Positions 8,187-16,829 of a stretch of DNA of 64,000 nucleotides are shown piece after piece. The translations under genes were made by a program, and so were the position numbers. The notes below the pieces were generated by a model that ran no database searches, was not told the DNA's origin, and saw nothing but the letters and a program-made list of their open reading frames with translations. Position 1 is the first letter of the stretch. Each line of letters begins with the position of its first letter. The DNA comes from Armatimonadota bacterium. Lineage in GTDB: Bacteria; Armatimonadota; Fimbriimonadia; Fimbriimonadales; Fimbriimonadaceae. The stretch covers positions 120,704 to 184,703 of the forward strand of contig JACRPN010000004.1 in the NCBI GenBank assembly GCA_016223145.1, read 5' to 3'.

Positions 8187-10439
8187 ATGCCGCTCTTGCC
8201 CGCTATTCTTCTCTTGATCGCCGCGCCCTCCAACGCCGAAGGCCGAATAGGCCAAGGCACTGTGCTCAGCGATCCCAAGCTCGACGTCAAGGTCAGCGTT
8301 GAATTGAACGCCGCTGGTGCCAAGACGGCGATTCTGCGTCTCAGCGAAAGCGCTGGCGTGAGCCTGGAAGTCTCGAACCAGATGCTGAGTCCGGTATTGG
8401 CGATCCGGACTAAGGAGACGGCCCTGCGCGACGTAATGTCGCGAATCGCCCAGGTCACGAGCGGCGAGTGGCAAAAGAACGACGACAAGTTCACTCTCTA
8501 TCCCAATGGCGCGAAACAGCGCCGCGAGGCCCTTGAAGAACGCGCGCAGCGGCTGCAGGAGATTCGGGAGGGCGTGAAGGGCCTGGTCCAGCAGTACAAC
8601 CCGCAGCCAGGCAACGCCGGCAAGGGGGGTCAGAGCGACGAGGACGTCGAGGTGATGGCCCAGACCATGAGCTTCGGGATGATGGGCGGCTCGGCGAACG
8701 TGGGCAAGGCGATCAGCCGCATCCTGCCCGTCATCGACCTCTCGCTGTTGGCGGGCCTGGAGCAGGGCGATCGGATCGTCTTTTCGACCGCGCCGACATT
8801 CATGCAAAGGCCGCTCCCCAACAACTTGGGGCCCGTCTTTGCCGAACTGATCGCCGAGCACAACAAGAGCGCCGCAGCGAGGGCCAACGAGGAGAAAGAA
8901 GCCGAGACGGCCGAAGAGAAGCAGCTTCGAGAGTTCTACGAATCGCTCTTTGGAGGGGACAAATCGGACAAGCCGATTACCGAGCGGCCCGCCAAAGCGC
9001 TTCTCGTCGCCAGCCGGGAATCGTTGGGATTCGGGCTGAACGTGGAGCTTCGGCTCTATGGCGAGGGTGGCAAGGTCGTGCTCAGCGGGACGACGGTGCT
9101 TTCCCTCTCGGATGGCGGCTACATGGCCGACGCGATGGAGTTCGCCCGAAATCAGGTGGGAGGCCAGCAGGGCGATGCGCCCAAGAAGCCGGTGGTCCCC
9201 GGCGAAGACAAGCCGATCCAGCTCAGCCAGGAGACCATGGATCTTCGGAAGGCATTCGGAAGCCTGACCTCGGGTGGAGCCGAATCCGAGCGGAAGATTC
9301 CAGATTCTCTCTTGGAGAAGTTCGCACGGCCCGACGTGGTAGAGCCGCTTTCGCTCGGACCTGGTGAGGCCATCATGGCGGCTGCCAAGGCCAAAGGCTG
9401 GAATTTGGTCGCGAACCTGCCCGACGACCTGATGTCTATGTACGACATGATGCAGGAGGGTCCGACCACCGCGAACGGCGTCCTCGGCGAACTGATGGAG
9501 GGCTCGACGAAAGCGGAGTTCAAGGATGGGTGGGCCACCGTCTGGCCTGACAACCCTGAGAAGGCGCGGCGAGAGCGCCAAGACCGCGTGGCACTGGCGC
9601 GGCTGATCGCCGCGGCGAGATCCAAGGGGGCGGCCACCCTGGACGACCTGGCGGCGTACGCCATGACGTCTCGGCCGCCGATGGATGAGCCGATCTCCAT
9701 GGTGTACGTGATGCTCTTTGCCTCCAACGCCATGCAGAACGGGATGATGGGCATGCTCGACTGGAACATGCTGCGCCTCTACGGCACGCTCGGGCTCACG
9801 CAAAAGCAGACGCTCGCTAGCGGGAATGTCCTCACTTTCGGCCAGTTCATTCCAACCCAAAAGACCCACTTGGCCAAGCTCTCCTTTGGCGCGGAGGCGC
9901 GACTGGAGGTTGAGGGTCAAAGCAAGCAGAACAAGCTCCCAGGAATCCTGGCGCTCGCCTCCGCGTTCTTGCCTCGTCAGACCGGGGACTACCGCGAGGA
10001 GCCCACCGAGGCCATGCCGAGCGGGCTGCCCAACGGCGGCCTTGTTACGGCAACGATCTCGGACGACATCGTGGGCAAACCGGTGGGTGGCGGGGTGATG
10101 GGCCAGATGATCGCGGTGCTGGGCGCTGACGAGCTGGCGATGTTCGAATGGATGAAGAGCGACCCGATGTTCGCCCAGGCCGGCGAAATGATGCCCAAGC
10201 TGGATGGTCTGAGGCTCGGGACGCGAAAGACCTACACATTCAAGTTCACGGTCGCGCCGGGGGTGACCTTCACCAAGGTTCTGAACGACGACTTCGTGGA
10301 CAAGAACGCCCCGGTGACCAAAATGGACAACCTGCCGGAAGCCCTAAAGGCGAAAATCGCCGAGAAGGTGGCGGAGTTCAAGAAGAACCCGCTTCCGTTC
10401 GGTTTGGGTGGTCGGGAAGTGATCCCGCCGAAGGGCTAG
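8187..10439 (+). CDS. large secreted protein with STN-like N-terminal domain
   Basis: 750 residues with a signal peptide (MPLLPAILLLIAAPSNAEG). Residues about 45-105 (TAILRLSESAGVSLEVSNQML...LRDVMSRIAQ) read like the secretin/TonB short N-terminal domain that scaffolds periplasmic partners. The rest is mixed alpha/beta with a charged coiled-coil-like stretch (QRREALEERAQRLQEIREG, and later ANEEKEAETAEEKQLREF). No secretin channel or enzyme motif is visible. GAGGT stands 9 bases before ATG 8187. Its stop overlaps the convergent carB C-half stop by a few bases. Function unknown. Confidence 0.75.
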   Translation: MPLLPAILLLIAAPSNAEGRIGQGTVLSDPKLDVKVSVELNAAGAKTAILRLSESAGVSLEVSNQMLSPVLAIRTKETALRDVMSRIAQVTSGEWQKNDDKFTLYPNGAKQRREALEERAQRLQEIREGVKGLVQQYNPQPGNAGKGGQSDEDVEVMAQTMSFGMMGGSANVGKAISRILPVIDLSLLAGLEQGDRIVFSTAPTFMQRPLPNNLGPVFAELIAEHNKSAAARANEEKEAETAEEKQLREFYESLFGGDKSDKPITERPAKALLVASRESLGFGLNVELRLYGEGGKVVLSGTTVLSLSDGGYMADAMEFARNQVGGQQGDAPKKPVVPGEDKPIQLSQETMDLRKAFGSLTSGGAESERKIPDSLLEKFARPDVVEPLSLGPGEAIMAAAKAKGWNLVANLPDDLMSMYDMMQEGPTTANGVLGELMEGSTKAEFKDGWATVWPDNPEKARRERQDRVALARLIAAARSKGAATLDDLAAYAMTSRPPMDEPISMVYVMLFASNAMQNGMMGMLDWNMLRLYGTLGLTQKQTLASGNVLTFGQFIPTQKTHLAKLSFGAEARLEVEGQSKQNKLPGILALASAFLPRQTGDYREEPTEAMPSGLPNGGLVTATISDDIVGKPVGGGVMGQMIAVLGADELAMFEWMKSDPMFAQAGEMMPKLDGLRLGTRKTYTFKFTVAPGVTFTKVLNDDFVDKNAPVTKMDNLPEALKAKIAEKVAEFKKNPLPFGLGGREVIPPKG

Positions 10440-12217
10440 CCCAGGAAATACTCTTCCAGCCGCTTGCAGCTGGCTTTGCTGGGGTCTTGATAGACGTCCA
10501 GCGCGGTGGCGAGCGCCTTCGCCGTGTCAATGTTCGTGATGCAGGCGATGCCGGTCTCGATGCAGGCCCTGCGGATCTGCGCGGCTTCGCGTTCCGCCTT
10601 CGCGTCGGTGCCGGGCGTGTTGATCATCAGGCTCACTTCGCCGCCCAAAATGTGGGTCAAGAGGTTGGGTTCGCCTTCGCTGATCTTCATCATCCACCGG
10701 CTTTCGATGCCGGCTTCCTTCAGGGCGTCATGGGTTCCGCCCGTCGCCGCGATGCTGTAGCCGCAGGCTTTCAGCCTGCGCGCGATCTCGACGGCGTCGG
10801 CCTTGTCGGGGTCCTGCACCGTCAGGAGCACGTGCCCCTTGCCCTTGAACGTGATCCCTGCCGCGATGAGCGCCTTGTAGAGCGCGCCTTCGAAGGTGTT
10901 GTCGAGGCCAAGGATCTCGCCGGTGGACTTCATTTCGGGCCCAAGGCTCGGCTCGACCTTGGTCAACTTCTGGAAGGAGAAGACCGGCGCTTTGACCGCG
11001 TAGAGTACGGGGGTGGGAATCAGGGACAAAGGGACCGAAGGACGAAACGACACGGCCTGATAGAACTCGGACTCAGGCAATATGCGGCCCTTGGCTTTGG
11101 GCCGGGTTGAGGCTCTCGGGTCCGAAGTCCCTACGTTCCTTCGTCCCTCCGTCCCGTGTTGCTCAGGCAAGGATCCTGCGACTACGGTCTCGACCTGTCC
11201 CTCCGTCCCGCTGTCCCTCCGTCCCTTCTCCAAAACCCATAGCCCGCTGGAATAGCCCAAGTCTTTGAGCCTTTCTCCCATCATACAGCGAGTCGCGATG
11301 TCCACCATCGGAATGCCGGTGACTTTGGAGATGTAGGGAATTGTGCGCGAGCCCCTTGGGTTGACCTCGAGCACATAGGCGGTCTCATCCACGATCACGA
11401 ACTGGATATTCATCAGTCCCTTGACCTGGAGCGACCGCGCGATCTTGCAGGCGAACACCACCATCTGCGCTTGGACGTGCTCGCTGAGCGTAATCGCCGG
11501 ATACACGGCCATCGAGTCGCCGCTGTGCACGCCCGCGCGCTCGATGTGCTCCATGATGCCCGGCACCAGCGTGTCCTCCCCGTCCGAGATGACGTCCACT
11601 TCGGCCTCGGCGCCCATGAAGTACTTGTCAACCAGGACCGGTTGGCCGGGGTTGGCGGCCTCCGCTTCCCCATAAAACTCCTCTAGCTGGTCCTCGCTCC
11701 AGACGATTTCCATGGCCCGCCCGCCGAGGACGAAGCTGGGGCGCACCAGAACCGGATAGCCCACTTCCTCAGCCACTTCGCGCGCGGCTTGGAGCGACCG
11801 AACGGCTCGTCCCGGGGGCTTGGGAATCTCGAGCTCGCTCAAGAGCTTCTCGAAGAGGTCTCGGTCCTCCGCGGCGGCGATCGAGGTTGGGGAGGTGCCG
11901 AGCACCTTGATGCCGGAATCGCGTAGGCCCTGGGCGAGGTTGATGGCGGTCTGTCCCCCGAACTGAACCACCGCGCCCATGAAGCTAGATTGATGCCCGA
12001 TCACGTCGAGGACGTCTTCCAGGGTCACCGGCTCGAAGTACAGGCCGTCGGACGTGTCGAAGTCGGTGGAAACCGTCTCGGGATTGTTGTTGATGAGCAC
12101 TGCTCGGTAGCCCATCTGCTCCAGAGCCCAGACGCAGTGCACGCACGAATAGTCGAACTCGATGCCTTGGCCGATTCTAATCGGGCCGGAACCAAGAACG
12201 AGAACGGTGGACTGCAT
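10436..12217 (-). CDS. carB: carbamoyl-phosphate synthase large chain, C-terminal half
   Basis: 593 residues. It starts MQSTVLVLGSGPIRIGQGIEFDYSCVH, exactly where the second synthetase unit of a full-length CarB begins. It contains the carbamoyl-phosphate ATP-grasp domain (PVLVRPSFVLGGRAMEIV, VLEVNPRGSRTIPYISK) and the C-terminal MGS-like allosteric domain (KGHVLLTVQDPDKADAVEIARRLKACGYSIAATGGT). It uses the second ATP to phosphorylate carbamate. The N-terminal half is a separate gene at 14082-15800. Between GYSSGL and YAVKAPVFSFQKL there is an in-frame insert of about 79 residues (11003-11239) made of repeat DNA. Confidence 0.95.
   Translation of the reverse strand: MQSTVLVLGSGPIRIGQGIEFDYSCVHCVWALEQMGYRAVLINNNPETVSTDFDTSDGLYFEPVTLEDVLDVIGHQSSFMGAVVQFGGQTAINLAQGLRDSGIKVLGTSPTSIAAAEDRDLFEKLLSELEIPKPPGRAVRSLQAAREVAEEVGYPVLVRPSFVLGGRAMEIVWSEDQLEEFYGEAEAANPGQPVLVDKYFMGAEAEVDVISDGEDTLVPGIMEHIERAGVHSGDSMAVYPAITLSEHVQAQMVVFACKIARSLQVKGLMNIQFVIVDETAYVLEVNPRGSRTIPYISKVTGIPMVDIATRCMMGERLKDLGYSSGLWVLEKGRRDSGTEGQVETVVAGSLPEQHGTEGRRNVGTSDPRASTRPKAKGRILPESEFYQAVSFRPSVPLSLIPTPVLYAVKAPVFSFQKLTKVEPSLGPEMKSTGEILGLDNTFEGALYKALIAAGITFKGKGHVLLTVQDPDKADAVEIARRLKACGYSIAATGGTHDALKEAGIESRWMMKISEGEPNLLTHILGGEVSLMINTPGTDAKAEREAAQIRRACIETGIACITNIDTAKALATALDVYQDPSKASCKRLEEYFLG
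11003..11239 (-). repeat. in-frame repeat insert inside carB C-half
   Basis: 79 codons lie between two segments that are normally separated by only a few residues in CarB (GYSSGL and YAVKAP). The DNA contains repeated GGGACGGAGGGAC-type words on the coding strand at both ends, in inverted orientation at the far end (TCGGTCCCTTTGTCCCTG). These are the same words as in the intergenic tract at 4624-4700. The encoded peptide is low complexity, rich in R, S, G, P and T. Confidence 0.75.
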
Positions 12218-12274
12218 TCAAGTGCAGATTGTGGCTGAGTCAGGGCAATTGCCGCCAGAGGCACGGGCAAACCA

Positions 12275-12306
12275 ACAAAAACGGCCCCGGCACGAAGGCC
12301 GGGACC
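12275..12306 (-). terminator. intrinsic terminator
   Basis: A GC-rich stem (GGTCCCGGC / GCCGGGGCC on the minus strand, with one wobble) is followed by GTTTTTGTT. It lies directly after the stop codon of the secreted thioredoxin-like gene and before carB C-half. It suggests that the carB C-half does not rely only on read-through from the genes upstream. Confidence 0.8.
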
Positions 12307-12334
12307 TTATAGAAGAGCAAGCGGACAGTAAGCC

Positions 12335-12898
12335 TTACTTGGCCACCGCGTCGATCGCGGCTCGGAGCTGTGCCAGCCCTTCTTTGTCGGGGGTGAGGTT
12401 CACAAAGGTCTTGCTGATCTTGCGATCCTTGTAGACCATCACGGTGTTCTTAACCTCTTTGTCGAGGTTGATCTTGTAACCGCTTACGCCCTGGTCTTTG
12501 GTTGAGAGATGCGTGATCGCCACGTTCTTGAGCTTGGTGGCCTTGCCGACCTTTTCCGCGCCCTCCACGCAGTTGCCGCACATGGTGAGCATCACAACGA
12601 AGCCCTTCATGTCCTTGTCTTTATGGGCGACAATGGCTGAATCGATCGCTGCAGCGAACTTCTCGGCGTCGCCCTGGGACTGCGGGCTGAGCCAAACCTG
12701 GACGGCCGGCCGCGCCCCATACTTGCACACTGGGCAGGTGTCGGTGCCGGCATCTGGGCCGCTTACGTGGCGGGGGTCGAAGGCCGGAGCGAACTCGCCT
12801 GGCTGAAGGCCGGACTTTGGTCCGCCGTTGATGGCCCCGGTGAGGGCGAACACGGCGACGGAAAGGGTCACGATTCCAACGATTGCTGCTTTGCGCAT
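12335..12898 (-). CDS. secreted thioredoxin-like protein with two CxxC motifs
   Basis: 187 residues. A signal peptide (MRKAAIVGIVTLSVAVFALTGA) is followed by a thioredoxin-like region with two CxxC motifs: DTCPVCKYGARPAVQVW (C55, C58) and LTMCGNCVEG (C107, C110). It probably acts outside the cytoplasm in redox or metal handling. GGGAGGA 6 bases before ATG 12898 supports the start. It sits between the two carB halves but has no obvious tie to pyrimidine synthesis, and its own terminator follows at 12275-12306. Confidence 0.75.
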   Translation of the reverse strand: MRKAAIVGIVTLSVAVFALTGAINGGPKSGLQPGEFAPAFDPRHVSGPDAGTDTCPVCKYGARPAVQVWLSPQSQGDAEKFAAAIDSAIVAHKDKDMKGFVVMLTMCGNCVEGAEKVGKATKLKNVAITHLSTKDQGVSGYKINLDKEVKNTVMVYKDRKISKTFVNLTPDKEGLAQLRAAIDAVAK

Positions 12899-12996
12899 CA
12901 GATTCCTCCCAGCGTTACCTCGGCGCGTTACCTCTGCGCCTGATGCAATTCTATACGCTCTTGTAGACTTTGGATGTTACGCCCTCCGCAAAAAAC

Positions 12997-14001
12997 TCAC
13001 TTGATTCGTTCGAACTTGAACCCCCGGACCTCGATGTGCGATCCCGACTTCTTGAGGAAGAACGTGAACTGGCCGGCCTCTGTGGAGAGTGTTGCCGAAG
13101 CGCCGCTTGGATCGGCTTGCTCGGCAATTCCGAAGGCCATGAGGGGCTCTCGTCCATAGTCCCTTACAAATGCCCGCTGCTCGTTCGTTCCTGGTCTTGC
13201 CTTCATGGCGGCAGCCATCCATGCATCTGCAGCCCGAAGGTAGGGCATGGATAGGGAAACCGAGAGTCGCTTCAGCCCTTGCATGGAAACGGCGTAGACC
13301 TCGGTGCGCTCGAACACCTTGTCCGAGCTACCGACGATGACCGCTTGGGGGCTGTCAAGGGACTTGAGCGTCAGTCTGTCGCCTTGGATTTCAAAAGGTG
13401 AAGGCGCCTCCTCCTCTTCCAGCAGCCACTCACCCATCACATCACCTGTGACATGCGCTCTGCCTGGGCCCAAAGCGATGGACATGGCACGCGTCCCGAA
13501 ACGCATTCCGGCGTCCTGAACGCTTGTGCAGTTCATCACCATCGCGCCACAGTCCGCGAAGTAAGGATGAGCCTCGAAGCCGAAGAGCCAGCTCAACCGC
13601 TGCGGCATCGCGATGGCCTTTCCATCACGCCAAACAAACACCCTTGAGACCGCGCCCATCGTGACGGACACCGCTTTCAAACCTTCGCGGTCGGCGAGGT
13701 TGACATCCATGACGCGGTAGTCGGTTGCGAGATAGCTCTCGTTGCCCGTGGCTTTCAGGAAAGGCAGCAAGAACTCCCCGATCGCGAACTCGTCGGCTGA
13801 TTGCGCCATGAGTTTCGCCTTAGCCTCGTGAGCCAGGATCGCCATACACCGCTGGATCGCAGGGTCCGGCTTTTCCGAGGGGTAATTGCTCTTTCGCCCT
13901 GCGAAGGCAAGTTTGAACTTGCTCACGGTGCCAGGGCCGGGAGTCTGGCCGTGGGCGGGGCTGATGGCGAGGAGAAGGATGGAAGTCAGGATAGGGTTCA
14001 T
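12997..14001 (-). CDS. secreted hypothetical protein
   Basis: 334 residues starting MNPILTSILLLAISPAHGQ, a clear signal peptide, which selects ATG 14001 over the longer frame reaching 14166. The mature part shows no enzyme motif that I recognise and has no further membrane segment. It is the first of the two genes separating the carB halves, 80 bases downstream of the carB N-half stop. It may be transcribed with it. Confidence 0.65.
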   Translation of the reverse strand: MNPILTSILLLAISPAHGQTPGPGTVSKFKLAFAGRKSNYPSEKPDPAIQRCMAILAHEAKAKLMAQSADEFAIGEFLLPFLKATGNESYLATDYRVMDVNLADREGLKAVSVTMGAVSRVFVWRDGKAIAMPQRLSWLFGFEAHPYFADCGAMVMNCTSVQDAGMRFGTRAMSIALGPGRAHVTGDVMGEWLLEEEEAPSPFEIQGDRLTLKSLDSPQAVIVGSSDKVFERTEVYAVSMQGLKRLSVSLSMPYLRAADAWMAAAMKARPGTNEQRAFVRDYGREPLMAFGIAEQADPSGASATLSTEAGQFTFFLKKSGSHIEVRGFKFERIK

Positions 14002-14081
14002 TGGAGGGTTCTCATCGGAAACGGACGTGCAAGAGTCGTGAGCGTCGCACAAAGTGCTGGGACCTTGCGTTGTTGCGGGGC

Positions 14082-15800
14082 CTATAGGACGGCCGGCCGG
14101 CCATCGTCCTCTTGCTCGAAGGTGCCGTAATAGTAGGGTGTGGCGGACTCGAATTCTGCGCTGCACGTGTCCACCATCTTGAACACCGGCATGACCTTGA
14201 GACGCTGCACTTCGGTCCGCACGAACCGCGCAAAGTCGTCCTCTTCGCCATCCGCGGCCATCAAGCTGAGGATGGTCGGCGAGGAGAAACCGGTCTCGAA
14301 GGCCTCAAAAATCAGGTTCGAGAGGGCGATCCCTTCCCTGCCCTGAGCCTCGCGCGCCTTTCCCGCTGAGCTTAGTCGGGCTTCTAGGTTCACCAGGCCT
14401 TGGAGCTTGGTGAGGAACCACTTGTCGATGCGGCTGATGCGGTTGATTTCGTCCACAGACCAGCCTCGGCGCAGGCCCTCGCACACGGCCCAAAGCCGTT
14501 CGTCGGTGGGGATGCGGATGGCAGCGTTCAGCGCCTCGTCGTCAATGTGCATGAAGCCGGCATGCCGCAGGTCTTTCTGCCTCACTTCCAGACCCCGGAT
14601 GGCTTTCAGCAGCGCCGCCTCGAAGCTCCGGTCGATCGCCATGACCTCGCCCGTGGCTTTCATCTGAGTGAAGAGAGTGCGATCCCCAGAACGGAATTTG
14701 TCGAACGGCCAGCGGGGAATTTTGACGACGCAATAGTCGAGCGCGGGTTCAAAGCAGGCCTTCGTGGTCTTTGTCACCTGGTTTTCAATCTCGTCCAGCG
14801 TCTTGCCGATTGCGATCTTGGCTGCGACCCGGGCAATCGGATACCCCGTGGCTTTCGAAGCGAGCGCCGAGGAGCGCGATACGCGCGGGTTGACCTCGAT
14901 CACGTAGTAGTCGAAACTCTCCGGGTTCACCGCAAGCTGAACGTTGCAGCCTCCTTCGATCCCAAGCGCCCGAATGATCTTCAGGGAGGCCGTGCGGAGC
15001 ATGTGGTATTCGAGATCGCTCAGAGTCTGGCTCGGGGCGATCACGATGCTGTCCCCCGTGTGAACCCCCATGGGGTCGAAGTTCTCCATGTTGCAGACGG
15101 TGATGCAGTTGCCCGCGCCATCACGCATCACCTCGTACTCAATCTCCTTCCACCCTAGGAGTGAGCGCTCGATCATCACTTGGCTGCGCATCGAGAGGGC
15201 CAGGCCCTTGCGGCCGATCTCCCATAGCTCGTCGGGGTTGTGGGCGATTCCGCCGCCGGTGCCTCCAAGCGTATAGGCCGGCCTGACGATGCGCGGGTAA
15301 GGGAAGTCGATCAGGCGTCCGCTGTCGTCTGGGACCTTCGTATCAAGGATGGCCTTGAGCTGTTCGGGCGATTCGATGATGAAGCTCTCGGGCACCGGCT
15401 CGCGAATCTCCCGCATGAGCTTTCGAAACTCCTCGCGGTCCTCGGCCTTGCGGATGGCGGAAAGCGGCGTGCCCAATAGCTTGACTCCGTACTTTTCGAG
15501 GATTCCAAGCTCCGCGATCTTGGTCGCAAGGTTAAGTCCCGTCTGTCCGCCCAAGGTAGGAAGCAGAGCGTCGGGACGCTCCCGGGCGATCACGCGCTCG
15601 CAGAACTCAGGCGTAAGCGGTTCGATGTAAAGCGCATCCGCCATTTCCGGGTCGGTCATGATCGTCGCGGGGTTGCTGTTGATCAGAACGACTTCGCAGC
15701 CCTCTTCCTTGAGCGATCGACAGGCTTGTGCGCCGGCATAGTCGAACTCGGCAGCCTGGCCGATGACGATAGGGCCAGAACCGATCACGAGGACTTTCAT
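14082..15800 (-). CDS. carB: carbamoyl-phosphate synthase large chain, N-terminal half
   Basis: 572 residues. It starts [30 protein letters not shown] and contains the carboxyphosphate ATP-grasp domain ([46 protein letters not shown]) and the oligomerisation domain. It ends [19 protein letters not shown], the normal junction between the two synthetase halves. It phosphorylates bicarbonate and accepts ammonia from CarA for pyrimidine and arginine synthesis. Split large subunits are known in some archaea and in Aquifex. Here the other half lies about 1.9 kb downstream behind two unrelated genes. Confidence 0.95.
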   Translation of the reverse strand: MKVLVIGSGPIVIGQAAEFDYAGAQACRSLKEEGCEVVLINSNPATIMTDPEMADALYIEPLTPEFCERVIARERPDALLPTLGGQTGLNLATKIAELGILEKYGVKLLGTPLSAIRKAEDREEFRKLMREIREPVPESFIIESPEQLKAILDTKVPDDSGRLIDFPYPRIVRPAYTLGGTGGGIAHNPDELWEIGRKGLALSMRSQVMIERSLLGWKEIEYEVMRDGAGNCITVCNMENFDPMGVHTGDSIVIAPSQTLSDLEYHMLRTASLKIIRALGIEGGCNVQLAVNPESFDYYVIEVNPRVSRSSALASKATGYPIARVAAKIAIGKTLDEIENQVTKTTKACFEPALDYCVVKIPRWPFDKFRSGDRTLFTQMKATGEVMAIDRSFEAALLKAIRGLEVRQKDLRHAGFMHIDDEALNAAIRIPTDERLWAVCEGLRRGWSVDEINRISRIDKWFLTKLQGLVNLEARLSSAGKAREAQGREGIALSNLIFEAFETGFSSPTILSLMAADGEEDDFARFVRTEVQRLKVMPVFKMVDTCSAEFESATPYYYGTFEQEDDGRPAVL

Positions 15801-15845
15801 GCCGGGAGAGGAGTGTACCGAACGGAGTTCAATCCATGTGTGACC

Positions 15846-15857
15846 GGCAAAAATGCC
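15846..15857. promoter_or_regulatory. inverted repeat GGCA-AAAA-TGCC upstream of PEP-CTERM gene
   Basis: A perfect palindrome of 4-bp arms around AAAA. Two further AAAATGCC or GGCATTT words follow in the same 5' region (about 15889 and 15911). AAAATGCC words also occur before the PEP-CTERM genes at 54618 and 55581. Candidate operator; function inferred only from position. Confidence 0.35.
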
Positions 15858-16022
15858 AGAAGTCGCGCCAATCCCCAGTTCAAAATGCCAGGTTTTGACC
15901 TCAGCGGCGGCATTTGGGCTGAAATAGCACAGACCTTGTCATACAATGATCACAGCCCTAACTGGCTTGGCAGTTCGGGCGGTGCCAATAGGCACCAATC
16001 TACTTGTTTGTTTCGGAGGAAT

Positions 16023-16691
16023 ATGATGAGAAGGTCTATGATGGCCGGCGCGTTTGCCGCGCTTGGTCTTGGAATGGTTGGGGCTGCTTTTGCCAGCACC
16101 ACGATCAACTTCAGTGAAGTCGGCTTGACCCCCGGTTGGGGACCCGACCCGTGGTTCGCCGGTAGCCCGAAAGGAACGAATCTGACGAACCAGTTCATTA
16201 GCGCAGGCGCACTGTTTGAAGTGTCGAATGGCGCGGCGTATGTCACGAACTCCAGTTTCTGCACGGGCACCAGCGCTCTGGGCTGGGGCGAGTTTCTAGC
16301 GGTGAACACGACTCCCCCGTACGTTGGCGCCGGCGCGATTCTTAGGCTCACGTTCTGGAATCCCACGAACTCGAGCGAAGCGGCAGTGGTCAATGGTGGA
16401 GACATCAACTTCAGCATCAGCGATCAGAACAGCGTGCCGACCGACCGAGTGATCGTGAGATCGTACGACCAGTACAACAACCTGATCGAGACGGTTGCGC
16501 TGCACAGCTACGTGGACGTGCTCGGTTTCACCAGCGGCAGCGTTCATCGAGTGGACTTCTACGACAGCGGTTCGGACGGCTTCGTGATCGACGATCTGAG
16601 CTTCGGCAACGTGGGAGTTGCTCCCGAGCCCGGCACCTTGGCCGTCATCGGCCTTGGCGCTGCCGCCCTGCTGCGAAAACGACGACGCTAA
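16023..16691 (+). CDS. PEP-CTERM sorting domain protein
   Basis: 222 residues with a signal peptide (MRRSMMAGAFAALGLGMVGAAFA). The beta-rich secreted body contains INFSEVGLTPGWGPD near its start. The C-terminal sorting signal is APEPGTLAVIGLGAAALLRKRRR: PEP motif, hydrophobic helix, Arg cluster. Such proteins are processed by exosortase and end up on the cell surface or in the matrix. GGAGGA at 16015-16020 precedes two adjacent ATGs (16023, 16026), so either may start. It lies between carA and the carB N-half but on the opposite strand, so it interrupts the car cluster. Confidence 0.85.
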   Translation: MMRRSMMAGAFAALGLGMVGAAFASTTINFSEVGLTPGWGPDPWFAGSPKGTNLTNQFISAGALFEVSNGAAYVTNSSFCTGTSALGWGEFLAVNTTPPYVGAGAILRLTFWNPTNSSEAAVVNGGDINFSISDQNSVPTDRVIVRSYDQYNNLIETVALHSYVDVLGFTSGSVHRVDFYDSGSDGFVIDDLSFGNVGVAPEPGTLAVIGLGAAALLRKRRR

Positions 16692-16748
16692 CAGCTTCAT
16701 CAGCAAGACCAAGCACGGCGCCGCGCAAATTCCGGTGAGGTTGTGCCT

Positions 16749-16803
16749 GGGGGAGATCCTCTGCGAGAGATTCATCGCGGAGGCTCCCCCGCGCCGTTTT
16801 TTT
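16749..16803 (+). terminator. intrinsic terminator
   Basis: GGGGGAG (16749-16755) pairs with CTCCCCC (16784-16790), with additional pairing inside the loop, then GCGCCG and a seven-T run ending at 16803. It ends the PEP-CTERM transcript and faces the convergent carA gene. Confidence 0.75.
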
Positions 16804-16829
16804 GGCTCCTGGCTCCCGGGGCCTCGAGC

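Noticed and set aside
8157..9920. 587-residue minus-strand frame
   Set aside because: Shadow of the secreted STN-like protein gene, with R/H/L-rich composition typical of antisense frames in GC-rich DNA.
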